From Stenogyne calaminthoides (taxonomy: Eukaryota > Streptophyta > Magnoliopsida > Lamiales > Lamiaceae), in contig JBBCBC010000022.1 of NCBI GenBank assembly GCA_037126765.1, forward strand, positions 3,534,001 to 3,598,000: a stretch of 64,000 nucleotides of DNA. Reading direction: 5' to 3'. Both the position numbers and the translations under genes were made by a program. Every line of letters starts with the position of its first letter. Position 1 is the first letter of the stretch. Positions 1 through 10,265 of this stretch are shown in pieces. The notes beneath the pieces were generated by a model that was not told the origin of the DNA, did not search any database, and saw only the letters and a program-made list of their open reading frames with translations.

Positions 1-839
1 GGCTTGTTCCTTATTTTATTGTATCTAGTGCAAATCGGGTGTACAGTGATGCCATCACTATCATGCACTTATCTTAGAATAATAATAATATAATAAAAAT
101 ATGATAAATATCCTTTTAAAAATAGAAAATTCTTTAAACAGGTTTTTAGGTTGTCTGCTTGTAACTATGTATATTTATATTAATTGCATAATTTCATGAA
201 ACGTAAAACTAATTCCTGAAGTAGAAGTTGTTCTTTCTCGCTCTTTGTCAACCCAGTTGTCTGATTTTAACAAATAAATAAAGACGAACCATGCCAAAAT
301 TTACTAAACAATAATATTTGAAACGATAGAAATAATAGCAATTTCATTATTAAGCATGATTAGGTTTCAAAAAAATAAAATAAATTATTTAGCATGAATA
401 TTAACGGAGATATTTAATTTTAACTAAAAGACGATTAATTTCAACTTATTATAATTTGCTGTTGAACTCTGCTCCTTCTGAATAAAATGTTTTCTACAGT
501 TATAAGAACAGTCAACAATGAAATCAATTAAATCAGATAAAAAATTTCCTTCAATTTAAAACAGGTAATAAATTGTGGAAGATGAAAAAATTACTATGAG
601 ACGGTCTTATACATGAGACAGTGTATAAATTAACACTCACCTCTTTAAAAGTGTTAAAACTTCATATTAAATTATACCCAACACGTCTCATCGTGAGACC
701 GTTTCATTCAAGTGTGTCTCGTAATTATATCTTTTAAAAGGGAATACTGTTTATTCTATTATATTACAAGTAAAGTGATGCATATGATTTACTAAAACTT
801 TAAAGAGATTATATATTTTTTAGTTAAGTAACTTCGTAT
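1..839. other. AT-rich intergenic sequence
   Basis: No gene found. A small fold-back repeat sits near 597-715: GAGACGGTCTTATACATGAGAC on the left and CGTCTCATCGTGAGACCGTTT on the right are inverted relatives, so it is probably a MITE. The rest is simple AT-rich DNA. Confidence 0.4.
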
Positions 840-1375
840 CATTTTGAAATTAATTCGGATTGTTTTGACTTTTTGATTTTGGTCCTATACGTTTCCAAAT
901 ATTTTAAAATTGATCCTTTAATCTGTTGCACCAGGTTACTAAACAAGTAACCGCCACATGTGTAATTATTTTATCTTTTTCTTCCTTTAATTTCAAAGTG
1001 TCACCTGAACTTTTTTAATCATAATAATTTTGGATCGGATTTTGGGTCGGGTTTAAAGATAACATGAATTTTAAAAGGCAAAGCGTATCAGATTACTTTA
1101 CCGAATCTAAACTGACCCAAAAATTCAAAACTAAACCAATATACGCATATACCACTCTTCTCCATAAAACAATACGCAGAAAAATTCCGGCCCAAAATTG
1201 TTAGGATTAAAAAAGTCTAGCTAGTTTACATTTCAAAATTAAAAGAAAAAAAATAAAATAAGCAATATATAGATTAAAATGATCGATTTCAAATTTTTAA
1301 AAACTTACAGAATCAAAATAAAAAAATCAAAACAATTGGAATCAATTTCAAAATGAAGTAAGTTACTATTCTACA
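840..1375. repeat. Dispersed repeat F, copy 1
   Basis: The complement of about 950-1200 matches 7380-7660: both contain AAACCCGACCCAAAA, TCTGCGTATT and ATAATTACACATGTG in the same order. The two copies are inverted and bracket SWEET-A. It carries no coding sequence, so it is probably an old non-autonomous transposon. Confidence 0.5.
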
Positions 1376-1433
1376 ATTTTTTTTTTAATCCAACTTAAAT
1401 TTTTTGAAATGGAGGTGATTCCTCAAAGAGTGT

Positions 1434-1655
1434 GTCTTATGTGCATCCTGGTACACATTGCACTCATAGTGCATTTTAGAACCATACAATTTATTATATT
1501 GAAAGATGCAACTTGTCTATATTAAATCGTGCAACTATTTTTCTATATTAATAGTTGGATGGTTCAGTGTAAACAAATTGCATATTTCAATATAATAAGT
1601 TGCATGATTAAAAAATACACTATAAATACACGATGCACCTAAATACATACAAGAC
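1434..1655. mobile_element. MITE family B, copy 1 (fold-back, about 220 bp)
   Basis: Long terminal inverted repeats read GTGCATC..TAGTGCATTTTAGA at the left and AAAATACACTATAAATACACGATGCACC at the right. The centre has GTGCAACTATTTTTCTATATTAATAGTTG. Related copies lie near 17.6, 30.0 and 42.0 kb, with a partial one near 28.9 kb. It is non-coding, and the superfamily is not assigned. Confidence 0.65.
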
Positions 1656-1951
1656 TTGGCCTTCCATCCTCAAAATTTACTAGACAACTTTAATGGAAAG
1701 CAATTAGTAGCCCCGTACATATACATGTGTAACTCAGAGTGGTATAAAATTAAAGGAGACTTACTGATAGATTGTATAAAATTAAAGAAGACTTACTGAT
1801 AAATTGGTAGATACATTTTAAGATTGTAATTTATTAATAAGTAAAAAATAATTGTATATATGTAAATATATTAACACTTTCATGTGCAACTTTAATTATA
1901 TATGTAATCTCATTTGTATTCAGTACTAGTAATTTGTATTAAAAAATTGTA

Positions 1952-2205
1952 CTCTTTTCGTCCTATATAATTGTCTCGCTTTTCTTTTATGGACATCACA
2001 CTATAACTTTCTCATTCCATAAAAGGAAAATGTAACTTAACTATCCATAATTTTTATCCTCACTTTTTACACATTAATATTACAAAAAAATGTCACTCAC
2101 TACTCCACATACATTTTTTCTCTCTTCCAATAGTTAAAACTATCATTCATTTTTATTATTATATTATTATTCTTTAAATAAACTTAAATTATGGAACGGA
2201 AGGAG
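1952..2205. mobile_element. Stowaway-type MITE
   Basis: The left end TACTCTTTTCGTCCTATATAATTG and the right end ATGGAACGGAAGGAGTA are diverged forms of the Stowaway (Tc1/mariner) terminus CTCCCTCCGTCC. TA dinucleotides sit at 1950-1951 and 2206-2207, as expected for its target duplication. It is 254 bp with no coding capacity. Confidence 0.7.
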
Positions 2206-2207
2206 TA

Positions 2208-3157
2208 ATTATCAAAAAAATTCCCGAAAATTAAAACCGGAAATGTTTTTTTAGTTCAACAGACAGCTGGACGACGCATGAAAATTAATTGTTGTAAAAA
2301 TTATGGAATGAACTCAACAATAAACTAAACCTTGCTTTTATTGAGACACGTCCCGCATATACCAAAAGTGTAGGGTTCACCATTTCATTTTAAAATGAAA
2401 AAGCAATAGTAACTTTCACTGCATGTACTAGATACTATTTTTATCATATTGTCATACCATATAGTACAAGGGAATTTAATTTGCAGGGGTTATTAATTAA
2501 TTGTGTGATGATGTACCTTGAATAAATTCAATCCTCATGAATAAGCTCACTACCTACACGAGATAAGTTTAAGACAAAGTTTCATACGAAACTGATTTAT
2601 CGTGCACCATTCATACTATTGTTTGTAAAAATTAATACTATAGTTGTTATAGTATTAATTTCTATAAGCAATAGTATGAGTGGCGTACGGTAAACCAGTT
2701 TCACATAAAACCTTCTCTATGTTTAATATTTTTTGGTCCCAAATTTTTTGACACTATTAAAAAGATTCCAAAAATTTAATTTCGTCTATTTAATTACTCC
2801 CAAATTCTAATTAAATCTCTAATATTGGCCGATATTGTCGCGCATTAGATGGAAATTCGACGACAATATGAATCAGGAAATTGTCAAAGATTTTGGGACT
2901 ACAAGTTAAATTTTTCTGGAACCTTTTATTCCAGAGTGTCAGTAATTTAGTTATGATTTAAGATATTATAACAATTTAATTGAGGCCGGTTTTTCAAAAT
3001 TGCAAATTATAATAATAATTAGCAAGGACTTCCGTGGGACAGTTGGCGAAGTCTATATTAATTTATTTACATATCAATAATTAGGTATATGTTAAATGTG
3101 TCAACACTTGAGAAACTGGCTTCAAATTCTAATCTATTTTACTCATGCACTATCTTC
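2208..3157. other. Upstream region of SWEET-A, with a fold-back repeat at 2566-2718
   Basis: No gene. The segment from about 2566 to 2718 folds on itself: GTTTCATACGAAACTG..CATACTATTG at the left and CAATAGTATG..CCAGTTTCACA at the right are inverted partners. It is probably a MITE distantly related to family C. The rest is AT-rich and would hold the distal promoter of SWEET-A. Confidence 0.4.
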
Positions 3158-3165
3158 TATATATA
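3158..3165 (+). promoter_or_regulatory. TATA box of SWEET-A
   Basis: TATATATA lies 134 bp upstream of the start codon at 3299, inside CTTCTATATATAGCC. Transcription probably starts about 30 bp downstream, giving a leader of roughly 100 nt. Assigned by position and composition only. Confidence 0.6.
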
Positions 3166-3195
3166 GCCTTTTCCCACCCTCAAATATTCATCAAT

Positions 3196-3290
3196 TAGGG
3201 TCTTTGCCTCTTTCTTTTCTTTGCTTTCTTTCTCCTAATATTATACCACAGAGAGAGAAAGGGAGAGAGAGGGGGGAGAGAGAAAAATAC
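3196..3290 (+). promoter_or_regulatory. CT-rich then GA-rich 5' leader of SWEET-A
   Basis: A pyrimidine-rich run (about 3199-3236, CTTTCTTTCTCCT-like) is followed by a purine run (about 3248-3288, GAGAGA repeats) that ends just before the start codon. GAGA repeats are the known binding sequence of plant BPC/GAGA factors, and CT tracts are common in plant 5' UTRs. Their complementarity could fold the leader into a hairpin. The function is inferred. Confidence 0.45.
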
Positions 3291-3298
3291 TTTTTACA

Positions 3299-5777
3299 AT
3301 GCAAAGTGTAGTGGTTTTTACCTTTGGGATTTTAGGTAATTATTGCTTGCAAATACTGTCATCAAATTCTTTCTTAAAGTAATTTAGTTACTCTAATTTT
3401 TATAAAGTAGTATATCATAATGAATTTTTTTAACGTTGAAAAATTTCTTGATTTTGTAGGTAACATTGTTGCTTTATCGGTTTATCTTGCTCCAGCGTAA
3501 GGGCTCTCCCACTCTCTCATTCTCTTTCTATATATATACACCGGTGCAATGTAACTAGTGTATTTCTTTTAACAATGCTAGTTGTTTTAATTGAATACTA
3601 TTAATTTTTTAATTTTGTTTTTACTGAATAATATTAGCCATTTTAAGTGAATAATATTTCTTATTCACTGAATAATATAATATAACATAAAATAATATAT
3701 CCACCTAAAAAATTAAAATAAAAAATTGACGCATGTTGGAATCGATGAGTGAACGATACGACATAAATTTTTATCTCATCAACTGTGAATGCTTCAAAAT
3801 TAGTTCCACAAACAAAGTTTGATCTCATCAATTTTTTTTATCATTCGATCATAAATTTAACAAATTAATTCTATCTCATCAAATTTAGATGTAAAAAAAA
3901 AATCAATTATCAAGTCCTAATTAGTATGGCTTAAAATTTCTTAGTATAACATTATAAGCTTAAAATGTATTATGTATGTGTATTATTCGTAAATTATTAT
4001 TTGTATTATTGTTCAATAATTTTATATTATTCTTGTTCATCCCGACCTAAAAAAATGTCGAGTCCGATTGTGGTCATATTAACCTATATTTATGTTAGCT
4101 CTTATATTCAATTTGATTGTAACGTGATAGGCCAACTTTCTACCGAATATTCAAGAGAAAAACAACGGAAGAGTTTCAGTCAGTGCCATATATGACTTCA
4201 TTACTAAGCTGCATGATATGGATATATTACGCAATTACCAAATCAAATGAAACTCTTCTCATCACTATCAACTCCATCGGTTGTTTCATCGAGGCTATTT
4301 ATATTTCCATCTACATAACTTATGCATCCAAAAATGCCAGGGTACGTAATTTATCAATTAATCATTCAGATATCGTCCTCAGATTATTAAGAATGGTTTC
4401 TAACATAACTTTTGCTTGCAGATAATAGCTCTGAAGCTACTTCTCCTTCTTAACATAGTTGGGTTCGGCTCGGTTCTTGTTTCAACTCAATTTTTAGTAA
4501 AAGAAACTCGTTTACGAGTGCAAATTCTTGGATGGATATCCGTAGCGTTAACTGCAACCGTGTACATTTCACCCTTATGCGTTATGGTATAATTCTTTCT
4601 GCCTATAATTTATTGCAAAATTGATCCCACAATAATGAAGTGATTGCAAAAAGGGTCCTTTTTTTATAGTAATAGTCCAAGTTACGTGCAAAAAAAATTC
4701 TTGTGGGATCAGTATGGCAATAAAACCTATCATCATTAATTCTTGTGAATTTATGTACATATATATTTAGTGTGATTAATGTTTGATATACTGATGAGAA
4801 AAATATAATAAAATTATCAGAAAAATTGGTGATGCTTTTTGAAATAATTTTGATATGCAGAAACAAGTTATTCGTACTAAAAGTGTGAAGTTCATGCCAA
4901 TCTCATTAACACTTGCCCTCTTACTGAATGCTGTGATGTGGTTTTTCTATGGCCTACTGCTCAAGGATTTTTACGTTACGGTACGTAATTATCTCCACAA
5001 AATATTTATTCATTTTATTACATGAAAGTATTATAAAGAGGGGATTTAAATCGAAATGGTCCCATAACTTTGCACATTTATTGAAAAGGTCCCGTATATA
5101 TCACATGTTTCAATTTAGTCCTGTATGTTTTCAATTTGTGCCGATTTAGTCCCAAATAACCTGAAACTGGTCAAACTATCCAAAAAACGACGTCGTTTTA
5201 GGGGCGTGTGATACATGCACCCCTAATTTCGGCCGGGAATTCATCATAAAACGACGTCGTTTTTGGGTAGTTTGACCGGTTTCCTGCGATTTGGGACTAA
5301 ATCGACACAAATTGAAAACATACGAGACTAAATTGAAACATGTGATATATACGAGACCTTTTCAATAAAGGTGCAAAGTTACGGGACCATTTCGATTTTA
5401 ATTTAAATATAAATCCCACAACATATTTGACATGACTAAGTCTTGTAATAATCGTGCACTCACATACATATATTTTTTTAAATTAAGTATTTGTTAATTT
5501 TAATTTGCAGGCTCCAAACATAGTGGGATTTATATTTGGAGGACTCCAAATAATCCTATACTTGATATACAAGTACCGTAAGGGAGGTGGTGATGAAGAC
5601 AAGCTTCCAACTACTCTAAAGCACAAAACGACGCCGGTTTCAGATCATGTAATATGCCCTTTACCTATTCAAGATGATCACAATTTAGATATCGCAGAGG
5701 AAAATGGTGTTGAAGTTACTGTGGACCCCATACAAATTACAGTGGACGATCATGAGCACCCAATTAATCAAATTTAA
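3299..5777 (+). CDS. SWEET sugar transporter, clade III-like (SWEET-A), six exons
   Basis: Exons read by eye with GT-AG borders: 3299-3335, 3460-3496, 4131-4341, 4422-4586, 4861-4980, 5511-5777; 278 aa. SWEETs are seven-helix uniporters (two MtN3/saliva triple-helix repeats joined by TM4) that move sugars down their gradient at the plasma membrane; clade III members mainly export sucrose. Seen here: exon 2 NIVALSVYLAP, exon 3 PTFYRIFKRKTTEEFQSVPY and TLLITINSIG, exon 5 KQVIRTKSV and NAVMWFFYGLLLKDFY, exon 6 APNIVGFIFGGLQIILY, then a charged cytosolic tail. The start ATG at 3299 gives a 12-residue lead into the first helix, and I see no better upstream start in frame. It is oddly divergent: Asn replaces Ser four residues before the TM6 Trp, and TVYISPL replaces the usual VFxAPL. 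Intron 5 holds a fold-back MITE, and intron 4 holds a small inverted repeat. It is a tandem paralogue of the gene at 20.6 kb. The family call is firm; the substrate is inferred. Confidence 0.93.
5043..5405. mobile_element. Fold-back MITE in SWEET-A intron 5 (family A relative)
   Basis: The two halves are near-perfect inverted partners over about 150 bp each: AAATCGAAATGGTCCCATAA on the left and GGGACCATTTCGATTTTAAT on the right. The inner arms each end in a palindromic AAACGACGTCGTTT (about 5185-5198 and 5248-5261). Wording such as ATTTAGTCCCAAAT links it to the copies at 17.2, 26.6 and 43.4 kb. It is intronic and leaves the splice sites untouched. Confidence 0.7.
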
Positions 5778-6884
5778 ATAATGAATTAATGTTACACCTT
5801 ATAAAGGTGCATGTTACCCTTTTTAAATTAACAAGTGATTAAGGTTCATTTTCTGTTTTACTTGAAATACTGTTGGTAAGATTTTCTGGTGTCTCTTGTT
5901 GTAACATATTTCTGTTAATAATAACTGTTTTAATGTTTATCTTATTTTTAAAGTATTTTTAATGCAGCGAAATTAGAATTTACTGAGTAAAAGAAAAAAA
6001 ATTAGTTTAAGGTATAAATTTTTCAAATTATTATTTTAAAGGAACATCTTTTTGTATATTACGATAAGGTACAACTACACTTGTATATACATAATCGAAT
6101 TTACATAATCAATTACATAATGTGTAAATTTCACGTATGTATGTGTAAGTGCAAAACAATTTTATATTTTAGAATAGTAAGTCCAATGAGAATGCTAAAA
6201 AACTTAGCTAAATTCTTAAAGAGTATCCTTCTTCTAGGGTCAATTGTTGTGTATCAAAACATAGGATTAGAGAATTTGACTGTGGCTTAGAATCTTGATA
6301 ATACAAACAAGTAATTAATGAACACGAACAATTAGGGAAGAACTCTTGAGTTCTTCCCTTAAATATGTTTTTTGTATATATGAAGAATGAGGGACATTGG
6401 TAGAGATTTACAATGGGGGGAGGGGGGGTTGATCTTTATAAATAAAGGTCCACCCTTAAGAGCTAAATATATTAAAAACTCATCTCAACCCTTTTATTTT
6501 AGAATTTTATTATAATTGTTGATCTAAACATTAAAACTATATCTATTTTACATTAAATACTCTTATCTTGTCTCGTAAAGTTAATGATATTCTGATGTCG
6601 ACTCTTAATCTTGTTGGATCTGCTTATCTTCGGGTGTCTGATCTCGTGTTGGGTCGGGTCGATGTGGGCCTAAGTGGGCACTGCTGACGTACCGAATTTC
6701 AGGCACATATTCAAAATAAGTTGTGCTACAATAATGTTCTAACTGTTTAAGCTATTCCACTTTGTCATTATCAAGTTTAGCTAAAACCTCACATATTTAT
6801 AATATTGTATCGACATTTATAATTCATTTCACAGATTTACACAAACACATTTGAAGTTAATATCATTTTTTTGTGTAAATTAAG
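5778..6884. other. 3' flank of SWEET-A, no gene
   Basis: It begins with the SWEET-A 3' UTR, probably to about 5930. A short inverted repeat, GAAGAACTCTTGAGTTCTTCC near 6339-6359, is a perfect small palindrome but has no gene beside it. A G-run sits near 6414-6429. Nothing else recognisable. Confidence 0.3.
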
Positions 6885-7142
6885 GGATTAAATTAAGAGT
6901 TAACACTCATGTGAACAATGTATATACATAAACTTTATCACTATTATATGTAAACACTATTGCTGTTATGTATAAAAAAATTCACCGGCCGTTTAAAAAT
7001 ATAAAGTATGCTTTAAACAGTTAAATTTTTTGTGCATAACAATAATAAATTTTATGTTAACAGTGATAGTTTTTACACATAATAATAATATTAAAAAAAT
7101 TGAGTTCATCGTGAACTCGGGTTCACACAAGTTTTTGTCTTA
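6885..7142. mobile_element. MITE family C, copy 1
   Basis: Hallmarks are ACTTTATCACTATTATATG at the left, a core GTTTAAAAATATAAAG..CTTTAAACAG, and a right end GAGTTCATCGTGAACTCGGG TTCACACAAGTTTTTGTCT. Inverted arms bracket the core. Other copies: 8278-8480, 9003-9203, 17925-18090, 21428-21945 and 24056-24300. Confidence 0.6.
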
Positions 7143-7189
7143 AATTAATATCACATCGACATTGAGAGTTTTTTGTAATCCTAATTGTT

Positions 7190-7280
7190 TTTATTTGTTT
7201 TATTTTGATTCTGCAAGTTATCAAAATTAAATTTTGAAATTGATTTTTTAACCTCGCAGTAGGTCACTGTGTCCAGTAAA

Positions 7281-7345
<65 letters not shown>

Positions 7346-7660
7346 GTAATTTTTCGAAATGCAACCTATACTTTTTCAATCCTAATGATTTTGGGTCGAA
7401 ATTATTTTGTGTATTTTTTTGGGAGGGAGAGTGGTTTCTGCGTATTTTGGTTGTTTTTTTTTTTTGGGTACGTTTATATTTGGTAAACCGACCCGATTCA
7501 CTCTGTCTTTAAATATAAAGATTGTCTTTAAACCCGACCCAAAACCTGATTTTTAAAAATTAAAATTATTAAAAATTTAAATGACGCTTTAAAATTAAAA
7601 AGAATAATAAAATAATTACACATGTGACGATTATGTGTTTAAAGGTAATCGGAAAATAAT
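7190..7660. repeat. Dispersed repeat F, copy 2, with (AAT)n microsatellite
   Basis: Inverted relative of 840-1375. It contains an (ATA)n microsatellite of about 21 units at 7283-7345 that copy 1 lacks. AAACCCGACCCAAAACCTGA and ATAATTACACATGTGAC mark the homology. Confidence 0.5.
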
Positions 7661-7682
7661 GAATATTAAGTTAGTAGATAAG

Positions 7683-7958
7683 ATAAAGTATAGGGTGAAC
7701 AAGTTTCACACAAGAATATGTGAAATTGGTTAAAGAGTGTGACTTATAATATTAAAAATTATTAATTGTGATAACTGAAGGGTGTGACTTTTAACTATAA
7801 ATGATAAAATTGAAGGGTGTGGCTTATATTACAACATGAGGTATTAGTAGTGATAACTGAGAGGTGTAACTTTTAGTACAAAATGATATTAATCTTGATA
7901 ATGGAAGTGTCATGTCTGTATAAAAGAAATTAGTTTCACAGTATAAGCCTGTGAAATT
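7683..7958. mobile_element. MITE family D, copy 1
   Basis: The ends are inverted: GTGAACAAGTTTCACACAAG..GTGAAATTGG at the left and AATTAGTTTCACAG..CCTGTGAAATT at the right. The inside is made of short repeats of GGGTGTGACTTATATTA type. A second copy lies in SWEET-B intron 1. Confidence 0.55.
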
Positions 7959-8277
7959 ACATTTAATTAATTTCCTATTTTAACTCTTTTTTTCTTGCGT
8001 GATATTCTTTGCAACAACGCAGCTCGCCTTTAAAATAGTGGAAGTTGACACGTTTGAGACGAATTCTGAACGAATGCAGTGTTTGCAGTATTTCAAATAA
8101 AATTAATGAGATATTGCTGCACCATATAGGATTGATCGACTAGCTCAAGTTTTGGCAAATTAAGAAAAATATCTTACATAAAAAAAAATATTCTCAATAA
8201 TTGACTTGGATTTTGTGGCAGTTGATTCTCCAATAAAATAAGCGTAGCACCAAAAAGTAACTATTATTATCTCGAAC

Positions 8278-8480
8278 AAGTAATAATTTTATAAACCACC
8301 CATGTAAATCAGGTCTACATGAAATTTTATAATTATTATATATAAAAATTATTATTTGTTATACATAAAAATTTTCATTATTTAAAAATATAAAACATTT
8401 TTTAAAATAATAATAATTTTTATATATAATAATAATACTATAAAAATTAAGTTCACGATGAATTCAGGTTCTTTGTCTTC
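8278..8480. mobile_element. MITE family C, copy 2
   Basis: Shares ATAAAAATTATT..TTTAAAAATATAAAACATTTT and the right end AAGTTCACGATGAATTCAGG with the other family C copies. Non-coding. The stretch 8481-9002 after it holds no recognisable gene. Confidence 0.5.
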
Positions 8481-9002
8481 TCCAAATATGTCACTACAAA
8501 AGTGTATACTTCAATTATTAATTAATCATTGTAATACAGTTGTGCCATCTACGATTGCGTAGTTCTTAAATATAGAATACAACATCTACGATTCAACTAA
8601 AATACATTAGACACGCTTATAACGTGAATTGGGTAGCTAGTCAAATATTGATTAATATGTCATCGAGCATATTAATTCAAGATAAGTCATTTTAAAGAGA
8701 GTATCCCACCATTGTAGAATTGGTTGTTTAATAGTTATTTTTGGATCATGAGTGACGTGAAACCTACGTATGAGGGTTGATGTGGCTGTTTATATGATTA
8801 ATAAACGATAATTAATAGGTCTTTAGTGAAATTTATTCGTAGTATAAAATTTATACCACTACATTTACACTTATAAATTGAGATCATATTTAAATACTAT
8901 GTGTAATAGTTTATAAGAGTAGTGATATCACTTTATAAGTGTAATGGTTCACACGAGAGTTTGTGAACGATAATATACGAGATAGAGAATAGAAATAGTT
9001 TA

Positions 9003-9203
9003 TCAAGTAATAATTCTGTGAACCATATTTATACATGAATTCTATCATTGTTATGCACAAAAATTATTATTATTATATACAAAAACTACAATTAAAAACA
9101 AAACAAAAATTAAACAGTGATAAATTTGATATATAACAATGATAGTTTTTGCGCATAAATCGAGTTCACCGTGAATTCGACTAGACACAAGTTTTTGTCT
9201 ACT
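9003..9203. mobile_element. MITE family C, copy 3
   Basis: Carries the left end GTGAACCATATTTATACATG, a shortened core, TAACAATGATAGTTTTTGCG and the right end GAGTTCACCGTGAATTCGAC. No gene lies between it and the TRIM block starting near 9.8 kb. Confidence 0.5.
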
Positions 9204-9814
9204 TCATTATACATGAGATTTGAGTGGCCTATTATTTTGAATAATTTGCACGGTAAATTTTCTCACTAAGACTAACTTTATTATACACCATCACTTATAT
9301 AGGCTTTTTTTTTTTACTCCAAATGTTCTAAATATATAATCCTATATCAATTATAGTGATGCATGCTTATTTTCACTCATTTACAATTATTCTATATAAA
9401 TATGTTATCAATGATCACTGATCATTTTAATTTTTTAAGATTAAATTTCAACCCAAACTATAACTAGTTATTTGTATCTAATTAGGACTTTCGATCAAAT
9501 AGAGTTCCTATTAATTATTGAAAGATTCATGAAAGAGTGGATCTATAGAGTTCGAAGGATTTTAAATGAATTGATTGTTATTATCTATATATCAAGAAGT
9601 GAAATAATTTCATATTATATATAAAAGTTCGAACTTGCAGAGAGGTGACCATTTGAGACGATCTTAGGGAATGCATGAGTAGGAAAAACACCTCTCAAAC
9701 TAATATTGAGTTAGTCAAAACCAGTCTCCACATCCAGATATGTCAAGGTCACGACCTCTATCTTGGGCTTCCTACCTTCTCAACCCGTGGTAAAAGAATG
9801 CAGTTTGGATTGTC

Positions 9815-10265
9815 TTGGATTCAAAGTTCAAACCATGCTGACAGCAAAAACTCTACCCACAATAACTTATACACTTGTTGGACTTCTTCTTCCCCCCACT
9901 GATGGAGTTGACCGATTTAAATTGTTCACTCGTCGGGCATCCTCCCTAGAGGGTAGGGGCAATGATTCGGCCCACGAGTGAGGAGAAATGTTGAGGGAAA
10001 TTAAATAAATGGATTATTCGAACCTCTCTACAAGTTCGGACTTTTAGAGATGAGACAGAATTCTCTCATATACAGAAGAATTAATTCATCACCCCTCTAT
10101 AAGTTCGGACTTTTAGATGAGACGAAATTCTTCATGGTATAAGAGCCTCCAGGCTCACGCCCACGTCTTGGGTTCAAAGTTCAAATCCTGTTGAGAGCAA
10201 AAATTCTACCCACAATAAATTATATACTTGTTGGACTTCCTGTTCCTCCCAGTGACAGAGTTGAC
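9815..10265 (+). mobile_element. TRIM retroelement cluster, left part
   Basis: Pieces of miniature LTR elements in + orientation. An internal segment ends in the purine run ACGAGTGAGGAGAAA (PPT), followed by an 80-bp LTR at 9989-10068 (starts TGTTGAGGGAAATTAAATAA, ends TTCTCTCA). A second LTR remnant follows (about 10073-10133, ACAAGTTCGGACTTTTAGAT type), then TGGTATAAGAGCC, a decayed tRNA-iMet primer site. The internal sequence is cut at 10265 by the solo LTR and resumes at 12173. No coding capacity, as expected for TRIMs. Confidence 0.7.

Noticed and set aside
9675..9981. Two overlapping ORFs of 72-75 codons
   Set aside because: They lie in TRIM internal sequence, which is non-coding in every copy here.
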